Shown in pieces: positions 1-9,656 of a stretch of DNA of 64,000 nucleotides; position 1 is the first letter of the stretch; each line of letters begins with the position of its first letter. The notes under the pieces were generated by a model. That model made no database searches. It was not told the origin of the DNA and saw only the letters and a program-made list of their open reading frames with translations. Both the position numbers and the translations under genes were made by a program. Location: assembly GCA_947247005.1 (NCBI GenBank), contig OX365948.1, positions 2,418,001-2,482,000 of the forward strand, in the 5' to 3' direction. Source of the stretch: Spisula solida. Lineage: Eukaryota; Mollusca; Bivalvia; Venerida; Mactridae.

Positions 1-10
1 GTTTGTATAG

Positions 11-180
11 GGACATAGGGTTTTACCGGAAGATAACAGTGAGTCACAGAATCATCCAGGGCGTCGACCATGGTGCTGTAGTGATGTTGCCGAGGAAGCT
101 GTCATTGGTATCAGTCGTATATGGGTGTATAGTCAAGCTAGAAAACAAGGCATTGCTACAAAATTACTGGATAGTGTAAG
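11..180 (+). CDS. ESCO: ESCO penultimate exon
   Basis: Open in one frame from the likely acceptor (TATAG at 6-10) to the donor AG|GTAAGT at 180/181. It encodes RVLPED, then RRPWCCSDVAEEAVIGISRI and the acetyl-CoA motif RKQGIATKLLDSV. A stop codon in the same frame at 8-10 fits intron sequence to its left. The exon ends after two bases of an Arg codon. Confidence 0.92.
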
Positions 181-3100
181 GTAAGTCAAATCTTTCATGC
201 ATTGCCTTGATATATCATTATGTTGCCTTCTAACAGACTGGGTATATGTACATCGCTGAGCTCATGATATATCTTTATGTTGTCTTCTAACAGACTGAGT
301 ATATGTACATTGCTGGGCTCATGATATATCATTATGTTGTCTTCTAACAGACTGAGTATATGTACATTGCTGGGCTCATGATATATCATTATGTTGCCTT
401 CTAACAGACTGGGTATATGTACATTGCTGGGCTCATGATATATCATTATGTTGTCTTCTAACAGACTGGGTATATGTACATTGCTGGGCTCATGATATAT
501 CATTATGTTGCCTTCTAACAGACTGGGTATATGTACATTGCTGGGCTCATGATATATCATTATGTTGTCTTCTAACAGACTGGGTATATGTACATTGATG
601 GGCTCATGATATATCATTATGTTGTCTTCTAACAGACTGGGTATATGTACATTGCTGGGCTCATGATATATCATTATGTTGCCTTCTAACAGACTGGGTA
701 TATGTACATTGCTTGGCTCATGATACGCTCCCTACAGCGCTTTGATTTCCACTTAACCGTTACAATTCACATGCTGCTTAAACTACTAGAATATTTTGAT
801 ATTTGACCTTTACAAAACTGCTGTGAACCCTGATACACATTTTCATTGGCTGATGAAAGTTTACTTGTTTGTATAGAGAGTTATAGCAGAGAGTTTATAG
901 TGAATATGAAGACTACGTGTTGAAAGGTTTAAACGAGTACACACTGTATGAGGTTTAAATATTTCATGGTTCTATTGACTGGTCATTATTTATTTGTTTC
1001 AATGAATATGATAAACTGATAGTGCGAGAGTTTTAATTAATAATACAAGTCATTCTTTTAACACACGAGTGTTTTTGTGTCGCCTGAAAAGGCGACATAT
1101 AGGTATTACTTTGGCGGCGGCGGCGGTGGCGGCGGTGGCGGCGGCGGCGGCGGCGGCGTCACAAATTGCTTGTCCTGAGCATAACTTTGTCACCTTAAGT
1201 TCAAATGACTCAAGAATTGGTATGCATGTTTCTTGCAATAAGCCGGAGTGCAGTGCGCATGAACCATAACTCTACCTGTCATAGTTTTTGAATTATTTCC
1301 CTTTGATTGATTTTATTAGAGCATTTCTTGTCCGGAGCATAACTTTGTCACCTTAAGTTCAAATGACTCTAGATTTGGTATGCATGTTTCTTGCAATAAG
1401 CCGAAGTGCAGTGCGCAAGAACCATAACTCTACCTGTCATAGTTTTTGAATTATTTCCCTTTGATTGATTTCATTAGAGCATTTCTTGTCCGGAGCATAA
1501 CTTTGTCACCTTACGTTCAAATGACTCAAGAATTAATAGGCATGTTTCTTGCATAAAGCCGGAGTGCAGTGCGCAAGAAACATAACTCTACCTGTCATAG
1601 TTTTTGAATTATTTCCCTTCGATTGATTTTATTAGAGCATTTCTTGTCCGGAGCATAACTTTGTCACCTTACGTTCAAATGACTCAAGAATTGATAGGCA
1701 TGTTTCTTGCAATAAGCCAGAGTGCAGTGCGCAAGAACCATAACTCTACCTGTCATAGTTTTTTAATTATTTCCCTTTGATTGATTTTATTAGAGCATTT
1801 CTTGTCCGGAGCATAACTTGGTCACCTTAAGTTTAAATGACTCAAGATTTTGTATGTATGTTTCTTGCAATAAGCAGAAATGCAGTGCGCAAGAACCATA
1901 ACTGTGCCTTGCATCGTTTTTTAATTATTTCCCTTAGATTGATTTAATTTGAGCATTTCTTGTCCGGAGGATAACTTTGTCACTATGAGGTTGAATGACT
2001 TGAAACTTGGTATGCATGTTTCTTACCAAAAGCCCAAGTGCAGTACACAAGAACCGTAAATCTACCTTGTGCCATTTTTCAATTTTTTCCCTTTGATTGA
2101 TTTTATAAGTATTTCTTGTCCGTGGCATAACTTTGTCACCATAACTATTAATGACTCAAAAATAGGAATGCATGTTTCTTTGCTGTGACATGAAGTGCAG
2201 TGCGCAAGAATCATAACTCTAGCTTGTGTAGTGTTTGAATGATTCCCTTCAGATTGATTTTATCATGACATTTTTTTGTCCAAAGCATCGCTTTGTCGTT
2301 TTTAGTTCAGATGACTAGAGAGCTCTTGTGAGTCTGATATGTAGCCCAATACTGGATAGTTTTCCATGACAAATTTGCATTTCGTCAGGCGACACTTGCG
2401 ACTCGCGGAGCTTTTATATATACAATGCATTTAAAAACCCGTTTACATTATCACATTTGCCTCGCTGTACGCTGGTTTTGGATTCTCCTGTCTAAAAATA
2501 GCAATAGCGCTAATACACTAGCGATAATGCAGAGCCTAGAAACGATGTAGTTTCGGGCGAGGCAATTGGAGAGTAGGCTCATGAATACCTGGCGGTCTTC
2601 AAATAACCTAACTGATTTACTTGTGATTTAAAGTTATAAGTTATTGGAGGTCCAGCAAGCTGACTTATTGTTCTACACAGCAAGCTGACTTATTGTTCTA
2701 CACAGCAAGCTGACTTATTGTTCTACACAGCAAGCTGACTTATTGTTCTACACAGCAAGCTGACTTATTGTTCTACACAGCAAGCTGACTTATTGTTCTA
2801 CACAGCAAGCTGACTTATTGTTCTACACAGCAAGCTGACTTAATGTTCTACAAAGCAAGCTGACTTACTGTTCTACACAGCAAGCTGACTTACTGTTCTA
2901 CACAGCAAGCTGACTTACTGTTCTACACAGCAAGCTGACTTACTGTTCTACACAGCAAGCTGACTTACTGTTCTACACAGCAATCTACACAGCAAGCTGA
3001 CTTACTGTTCTACACAGCAAGCTGACTTACTGTTCTACACAGCAAGCTGACTTACTGTTCTACACAGCAAGCTGACTTACTGTTCTACACAGCAAGCTGA

Positions 3101-3630
3101 CTTACTGTTCTACACAGCAAGCTGACTTACTGTTCTACACAGCAAGCTGACTTATTGTTCTACACTGGTGTTTGCTTAAAAGGGAACTTTCTACATTCTG
3201 TTAACTGGCATAGTTTCTGCATGACAAGGGTCATTTCTATCAGACTTCCGGAAAACCGACACTAACATAGTTTACTACACGCATACAATATGTAACAAGC
3301 ATTTTCATTGGTACATGATTACAATTCACCCAATCAACGCATGTGTGGCATAATTTATTGAAGGGGAAAACAAACATGGCGTCCTAACAAATAATTTCAG
3401 GTTGAAACTGATTGTGTGTTGGATTTGTGTTGGAATATTTTGCAAATTGCATTTTGTCTGGTGATAATTTCCTACCTTAACTTTGCTGTTATCATTTCAG
3501 ACAATGGTCAGTATATGGTAATGTTATACCTAAACACAAGATGGCGTTCTCTGACCCTACACCCGATGGTAAACTTCTAGCATCCAAGTATTGTGGCACA
3601 CAAAAGTTTCTTGTGTATAAGTTTCAGTAG
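11..3630 (+). CDS. ESCO: ESCO1/ESCO2-like cohesin acetyltransferase, 3' part (two exons)
   Basis: C-terminal end of an Eco1/ESCO family N-acetyltransferase. These enzymes acetylate two lysines of the SMC3 head to lock cohesin on chromatin during S phase, in the nucleus. Seen: exons 11-180 and 3501-3630 join in frame across a GT-AG intron (AG|A makes an Arg codon). The join reads through GISRIWV, then RKQGIATKLL (the acetyl-CoA-binding R/Q-x-x-G-x-A motif), then FSDPTPDGKLLASKYCG and FLVYKFQ-stop, which is the highly conserved family terminus. The catalytic core start, zinc finger and N terminus lie upstream of the window. The 3.3-kb intron is mostly tandem repeats. ESCO1 and ESCO2 cannot be separated here, and most invertebrates have one gene. 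The family call is very secure. Confidence 0.95.
208..722. repeat. 57-bp minisatellite, about 9 copies
   Basis: Nearly identical 57-bp units start 27 bp after the ESCO donor. The unit holds CTTCTAACAG followed by ACTGGGTATATG, which reads like a 3' splice site on the gene strand. Because 57 is a multiple of 3, the array is open on the minus strand; this is a repeat artefact and not a gene. Confidence 0.95.
723..1074. other. Unique intronic stretch of ESCO
   Basis: AT-rich intron between the 57-bp array and the next repeat element. No exon, RNA or regulatory signal is recognisable. Confidence 0.5.
1075..2420 (+). mobile_element. Interspersed element with ~157-bp internal tandem units
   Basis: The head is a short hairpin (TCGCCTGAAAAGGCGACA, 1079-1096), followed by a GGC/GGT-rich run at about 1113-1157. 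Then come seven to eight degenerate units of about 157-159 bp. Each carries CTTGTCCGGAGCATAACTTT and AGTGCAGTGCGCAAGAACCA. The tail at about 2386-2403 (GTCAGGCGACACTTGCGA) is complementary to part of the head. No protein is encoded. The architecture suggests a non-autonomous mobile element whose core expanded in tandem, and the sequence is related to the element at 7652-8322. Confidence 0.7.
1113..1158. repeat. GGC/GGT trinucleotide repeat
   Basis: An imperfect GGC run inside the element head. It is open in several frames as polyalanine on either strand, with no sign that it is translated. Confidence 0.85.
2404..2649. other. Intronic spacer
   Basis: ESCO intron sequence between the tandem-core element and the 25-bp array. 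Nothing recognisable. Confidence 0.4.
2652..3168. repeat. 25-bp minisatellite, about 20 copies
   Basis: Tandem CAGCAAGCTGACTTATTGTT plus CTACA. The proximal half mostly has TTATTG and the distal half TTACTG, with one partial unit near 2981. Two sub-arrays with different point variants indicate separate rounds of expansion. It lies in the ESCO intron. Confidence 0.97.
3501..3630 (+). CDS. ESCO: ESCO last exon
   Basis: Acceptor ATCATTTCAG ends at 3500. The exon supplies the third base of the split Arg codon and runs to TAG at 3628-3630. It contains MAFSDPTPDGKLLASKYCG and FLVYKFQ, the invariant Eco1/ESCO terminus. Length and stop position agree with the family end. Confidence 0.94.
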
Positions 3631-4020
3631 AATACTGGACACGTGTGAATAATTGTGTTAGATTCTTCCATACTACATTGCTTTCAATTAGAAGACATTT
3701 CTGATACATGTGATGTGTGTATATGTGCATAGTATTAATGTTTTACTTGTATCAGTGAACTTTAAAATGTTCATACATAAACATAAAGCTGCATTATTTT
3801 GTGGTTGATATTATCAAAGCTATACTGTAAAATCACTTATTTTCATGAGCTTTAAATTTTTGTAGATTTTGGTAAAATACAATTTCTCTGGTTGTAAATT
3901 TGTGGATTACAAAACATGGAAGAGGAAATTCTTTGTTCCTTATTTGGGATATTGATTAATCATAGGGATTATATTTTATGGTCAAATTCAACCTCGAAAT
4001 CAATGAAAATTTAACCCCCC
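3631..4020. other. ESCO 3' UTR and downstream flank
   Basis: AT-rich sequence after the ESCO stop. No canonical AATAAA was found close by, and an ATAAACATAAA stretch near 3778 is the nearest weak candidate. No second ORF. Confidence 0.35.
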
Positions 4021-4021
4021 A

Positions 4022-4749
4022 TCAGGCATCGCGAAAACCGTCGGTCCGTCAGTCCTGACCGACAAAAAATGCTTTGGTCCGGCAAAATTTGACTGAATGT
4101 CGGACCGTTGGTCCGACGGAGATTTTAAGTCTGGACGGCGATATTCCCACATCGTAGTTGAAGATTATTGTAAAGAATGTAACACGAATGTATTTTCGTA
4201 AATCCTCGTCGAGATTCAATAAGATATCCCTCTGAAATCGTCAAAAATGTAAAATAATTCAGCGAAATGAAGGTCGCGAAAACTGATTATTTTTTGGATG
4301 CGGATAAAACCCGTAGTACACGGTACGGATTCCGGAATGTTCGCGATTTTTTTTCTGAATATATTTTTATTTTGACGATTTCCGAGGGGGCTTTTTAACA
4401 CGAAAAAACGTGATTTAGTGTAAAGATGTTTGATATTAAATGGTAAAATGAAAATAACATTTCTCTTGACAGAAAGTCCTGTCTGATATATGCTCATTGA
4501 ATGGGCTGAATGAGCCCATTGTGAAAAGGCAAACTATCTAATTAGGCCTATTTGAAAACACTTGTTAACTGTGTGTTAAAGCTAACAATGCATTTCTTAA
4601 TAATTTACCACTGAATAATGAAGAACATGCATTATCTATACACCTCTCTTCATTTTTTCGGATTGACAAATGTTCGTTCGGACTGACAATTTTTTTGTTT
4701 CTGTCAGTCCGAATGACTGACAGGTTTTTAAAGTTTTCGCGAAGCCTGT
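4022..4749. mobile_element. Short TIR element, hAT-like termini
   Basis: The left end CAGGCATCGCGAAAAC (4023) is nearly the inverse of GTTTTCGCGAAGCCTG (4733-4748). GTCCGAC/GTCAGTCC motifs cluster just inside both ends (4045-4135 and 4640-4725). No transposase frame is visible, so it is probably non-autonomous. A clean target-site duplication was not found. Confidence 0.5.
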
Positions 4750-7640
4750 CCATGAAAAATTGTTCTTTTACAGTATTATGTTTGTTATTGAACAAATATA
4801 TTACACTGATTATATTATATTGGTACTAAAGTAATGAATATATTTGTAATTGGCTATTTTACGACGAATAAATTGAAAGTAGGATACATTGTATTACGGA
4901 ACTTTAGTTCAGTCAAGTATAATTATGATTTAGAACTTGTCTCACAGTCTGCCAATTAGTTCATGTATGTGTTACATCAATAGAGGTTATTCACTTGCCC
5001 TAAGTCTAGGACAAGTAATTTGACAAGCGCAGTTATGACTGTCTCAGAAAATTGATTTTATTTGTCAGTTTTGAGATAACTGTCCATGGTATGATCATGA
5101 ATTGTTTGAATTCTTGTTAGCCATTCTTTAGAAAGTAATTTCACCCTATTTAAACTCTTGACTTGACAGCCATAGTGCAGTTTTGGAGACTCTACTCCTG
5201 TTGTAACATCCAGAGTTGTCATAATAACACACCTTGTTTGATTAAACAGTTTTAAGGGGCCCATGCTTAGGAAGTGAATTACAAAATTAATACTGATTTC
5301 ATATATTCTTGCACATCCTTTCAGCTGATAAGTTACTTGGGTTTTATTTATGTTTTTAGTTTTGAGCTTTTTATCACCATGCATTCGTCAACAATTTTCT
5401 AGTATGCACAACAAAGGGTTAATTTATTATTTGATTTTAACTGAACTCGCACATTACTGGTATAATCTGGTCCCTTTCTTGAACCACCTGTATCCTACAA
5501 TTGGTTCCAGAAGTACTGCCCCTAAAAGGCAAGCTATTGTCTTTTTTGAGATTGTCTGACGATAAGTGTTTTATTTATATTTTTCTTTTAACTAATATTA
5601 CACTAGAATTCTTGATTCTATTGTTGAACCTGCTATATTCCATGACAGGTTCCCAAGTTACAGCCCCTGAAGCGGCCAGAAACTTGCTTTTTTGATGTGT
5701 AGGCCAAATGTTTGCTCTGATCTTCAGGAAACTCCCATGTCCCATTATGGGGCAGACGAGTGACCCAGGGTCATCTGGTTTGCTTTAAACACATGTCTAT
5801 TTATGTGTACATTTGTATTGACTTTCAATAGATTATAATATAACATTTGTCAACTGGAAGTTGATAGGGTAATTTAATGATCATGTCAATAATCATTGCC
5901 TGGTGATCAAAAACACTTTGTTTCTTTCTTTTCTCTTTCTTTGACAGTTAAATAATGTTGAGAACTCAGGCATGTTTATTTTGTGAGCATATTTGAGATG
6001 TTGGGATCATATCATCATACTGTAATTAGAGATATATGATATTATTGATAAGGCAATCAGGTTTGTGATAATTGTTTTTCTTGTTTCTCAGTGCAAGAGA
6101 TAGGTTTTGTATTTTTCTAAACAGTTAATTTTGTTGATGTGATATTCCCAGGTACAAAGTACATTGTGGCAATACTGAAGTTACATTTTTGGTCGTCTGG
6201 ACATATTTTGTGTGTGCTATTTCTCTGTAGCCATTAGTTGGATTTTAATGAAACTTCTCAAGATTCATTAGTTCCAATCCTAGTTGTGTGTATCAGCAGC
6301 ACTTGCTGAAATCAATTTTCAGGAGTCATTGCACATGCATGATTGATATACAAATGTTATTGTGACAGGGACGTATCTGGGGGGTAGTCATAGCTCTTGT
6401 TTTAGTACATGCACTTGCCTGCATGCATATAGTATAATGCATGTGAATAGTTCAAGCTGTCAATTAAATGATAAATACTTACAGCTCCGATCAGTGAACA
6501 AATTAGTTCTGACAGTTTATCAGCTATTGTTAAGCGTTATTTATGACATAAGATATATGTACATGCACCTGTGTTTTTGAACATAACATGTTTGTATTTT
6601 GTGTTAGTTTTGTTTTCCCCATCACATGCACTTAATCTGTATACAGAATATAATCTTACTTTTGAACCAGTTTCCTTTTATTTTGGGTTTATATACTCTA
6701 TGATATTACAGAGTCATTTATGTGTAGCACATGTTGACATTGCATTCAGTGAGGAATAGCTGAGCACACTTGGCCTGTCACTTATTAATCCTCCTGTGTT
6801 TTTGTTGTTGTGCCATAAGAATGATTTGATTAGTGAAAATAACAACTCTTATTGGACAATGGATAAGCACGAATATTCAAGGATGACATGTTAAATGTGC
6901 TAACCTACATCGTTAAATGTGGTGTCTTATAGATCTATATTTAAAACCATACATACAAAATGGTTAGAAACATTTTATTGTTACTTCACTATAAAAATAT
7001 CATCTAAAGTGTTTCCATGTCCTGATCTCCCAAAGAATGTCAAGCACACATCACATGAGCTCTTAAAATTGTTCTGTAAATAGTGAATATTAATGTTTCT
7101 GCTGTGTGACGCCAATTTTTGAGTCCAGCTTCCTTGTAAATTAACATAAAGATACATGGCAATATTTGATATGAGATTAAACTTAATTAAAAATTGAGAT
7201 GCTTTGGGGGATCAGGACCTGTTGATACATCAACTCATGTTAGAAGCGTTGTTTATTACATTTGTATACTATGGAAACCCAAACCAAATAAAAGAATATG
7301 TTACAAAATATGATTGTTATGTATGAAATTCTGATGTATAACTTTAGCACTATAACTTGCACTACGAAAACATACACAAAAACTTTTACATTGATCATTT
7401 CTGAATATTTAGGAGCATGCATGCACAGTTTATATGTTGTGCCATATGTTTGAATGCTTTCTAAAGTCAATTGTCCTGAAAAAAAACCCATTTGGAGTTC
7501 TGTGTTTGTTTTCGTGTTGCAGTTTAATATGTTGAAGTTGTTGTTTACAATAATATACCAGGCAAAAAAGAAACACCTACATTAAAACATATATAATATA
7601 TAGCGTCAATTTTGTGGCAACTAGAACAAAGTAACTTGAG
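4750..7640. other. Intergenic, no gene recognised
   Basis: AT-rich sequence holding only short unsupported ORFs. Two degenerate direct copies of a roughly 150-bp segment lie at about 5480-5560 and 5620-5700 (shared words such as GTTCC..AGTACTGCCCC against GTTCCCAAGTTACAGCCCC). Nothing else recognised. Confidence 0.4.
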
Positions 7641-7651
7641 TGTTATTTTTA

Positions 7652-8322
7652 TGCTCCCCGAAAGGTGAGCATATAGTCGCCGCCTTGTCCATCCGTCTGT
7701 ACGTCACACTTTTGTCCGGGCAATAACTTGAAAAGTATTGGAGATATCAATTTGATACTTGATAGGTGAATAGACCTCATTGAGGGGAAGTGCAGTGCAC
7801 AAAAACCATAACTCTTGATTGTATATTTTTTTAGTTATTCCCCTTTGTAATTTTTCATACTTAATTCTCGTCTGGGCCATAACTTGAATAGTATTAGAGA
7901 TATCATTTTGAAACTTCATAGGTGAATAGACCTCATTGAGAGGAAGTGCAGTGCACAAGAACCATAACTCTTGATTGCATATTTTTTGAGTTATTCCCCT
8001 TTGTAATTGTTTATACTTAATTCTTGTCCAGGCCATAACTTGAACAGTATTTGAGATATCAATTTGAAACTTCATAGGTGAATATACCTCATTGAGGGGA
8101 AGTACAGTGCAGAAGAACCATAACTCTTGATTGTATATTTTTGGAGTAATGGCCCTTTGTATTTTTTCATACTTAAATCTTGTCCAGGCCATAACTCAGT
8201 TTTGGATATATAAATTTGAAAATTCATAGATAAATAAATCTTATTATTACATTGCAGTGGCAAAGAATAATAGCATTTTTTCTGTGACAAACGCCCAACG
8301 GGGAGCATAACCCGTCTGTGAC
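7652..8322 (+). mobile_element. Interspersed element with four ~156-bp tandem units
   Basis: The head GCTCCCCGAAAGGTGAGCAT forms a hairpin, and the tail CGGGGAGCATAACCCGTC is its partial inverse. Between them, four units begin at about 7713, 7868, 8024 and 8179. Each has a GTCC(A/G)GGCCATAACTTG-type start, GTGCAGTGCACAAGAACCAT and a TTATTCCCCTTTGTAA run. The core shares words with the 1075-2420 element, so the two belong to one superfamily. Minus-strand ORFs here are repeat artefacts. Confidence 0.75.
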
Positions 8323-8700
8323 GGCTCTTGATCAATCATATTTTTGCTGACCAACCGAAACACCCTTTGATACCGAGAATAATTCAACAATGATGGCAAA
8401 ACTATTAATTTAAGGTCACAATTCCAGCAAGCACATGCATGTTTCTCATGTTTGATCCTCAAATCAGCCAATAACCAGAACTAAACACTGCTTACTTGTC
8501 CATGGTTGATGGTAATTGCAAGCTTCATTTATTCATGGTATCATTACTGTTAAGTTGCACTTAGTATTTAAGGGTGTTTCTATCTGCCAGCAATAAATCA
8601 ATTAAAACTATGGTAGGGTTCTAGCAGTTGCAAAATAAACACATATAATAATTATAAAGTATATCTTTCTTTTTTTTTGTCTGGTGTATAATAAGTCCTT
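8323..8700. other. Intergenic spacer
   Basis: AT-rich spacer between two repeat elements. No gene or RNA seen. Confidence 0.4.
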
Positions 8701-9422
8701 ATTTAATGCTAACTGATGAGATATGGAGTTCTATCAGTGAAATAAAACCTATATCAGTCACTGGTTATCACCTACAATGTGACTGATATAAGCTCCGCCC
8801 CCTCACAGGGACTACTTTAATTTACCAAAACCTCAACACTAAAATGTCTGTTACTTTTTTATTACTGAACGGAAACATGTCATGTGGGGTTTTTTATTCT
8901 TAGTTAGACCATTTCCTACAAGTTGGTGCCAAATTCTCAAAGAAGTCGTTTTCACCTATTCACCATAATCCAAGATGGCGGATTTTGAAGTGAAAAATAT
9001 GAATGGAATAACATATTCATACGTAGCCTAACCACAGTGGTAATTTGGCATAAATAGTACCAGTTTTGACACCATAAAAGCATTAAATAAATAGAATATT
9101 TGTTTGTTTTGATTGAATATAGTTAATATCTCATCTTGTAGTGATAAAATTATAATATTTTCACTCGCGCTACGCGCTCTTGAAAATATTGAAGTTTATC
9201 ACTACACGATGAAATATAAACCATATTCAATCAAAACAAACAAATATCCTCTATTTATTCTTCTGGCCAATAATTATTAGCCAAAACACACAAGTATATA
9301 GTCCCTGTGAGGGGGCGGAGCTTATATCAGTCACATTGTAGGTGATAACCAGTGACTGATATAGGTTTTATTTCACTGATAGAACTCCATATCTCATCAG
9401 TTAGCATTAAATAAAACACCAT
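8701..9422. mobile_element. Palindromic MITE-like element, family A, full copy
   Basis: The outer arms are long inverted repeats: TTTAATGCTAACTGATGAGA at the left, matched inversely by CATCAGTTAGCATTAAA at the right. Homology continues about 115 bp inward, through the GGGGGCGGAGC box. A second inner palindrome is centred near 9175 (CACTCGCGCTACGCGCTC). TTAA abuts the TGCTAAC terminus on both sides, as in TTAA-targeting transposons. No coding capacity. Related copies occur at 54452-56292. Confidence 0.8.
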
Positions 9423-9656
9423 ACACATAGTGATAAACAATTTAAAATCACTTTAATCAAATATATGTAATAAAGGCATTTATGAACTAGTATCAAGATG
9501 CCCTCAAATGTTTCACCACAAAGGCACCTATCATTTATCCTGGACATCAGGAATATACATGTAATAAACTATAAAGTATAACAGACTAGACCAGTCTGTT
9601 CGCTCATTTTCAACTATTTTATGTTAATGTAACTAACTAAACAATGCACACCTCAT
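9423..9656. other. 3' flank of the Ser-rich gene
   Basis: Probable 3' UTR and flank of the minus-strand gene ending at 9657. No convincing polyadenylation signal was singled out. Confidence 0.35.

Noticed and set aside
195..674. 159-codon minus-strand ORF with 19-residue repeats
   Set aside because: Produced by the 57-bp array (57 is a multiple of 3). It lies in an ESCO intron and has no independent support.
1050..1269. Polyalanine ORFs on both strands
   Set aside because: They come from the GGC/GGT run inside a repeat element.
7704..8471. Minus-strand ORFs of 74-162 codons
   Set aside because: They follow the roughly 156-bp tandem units of a non-coding element.
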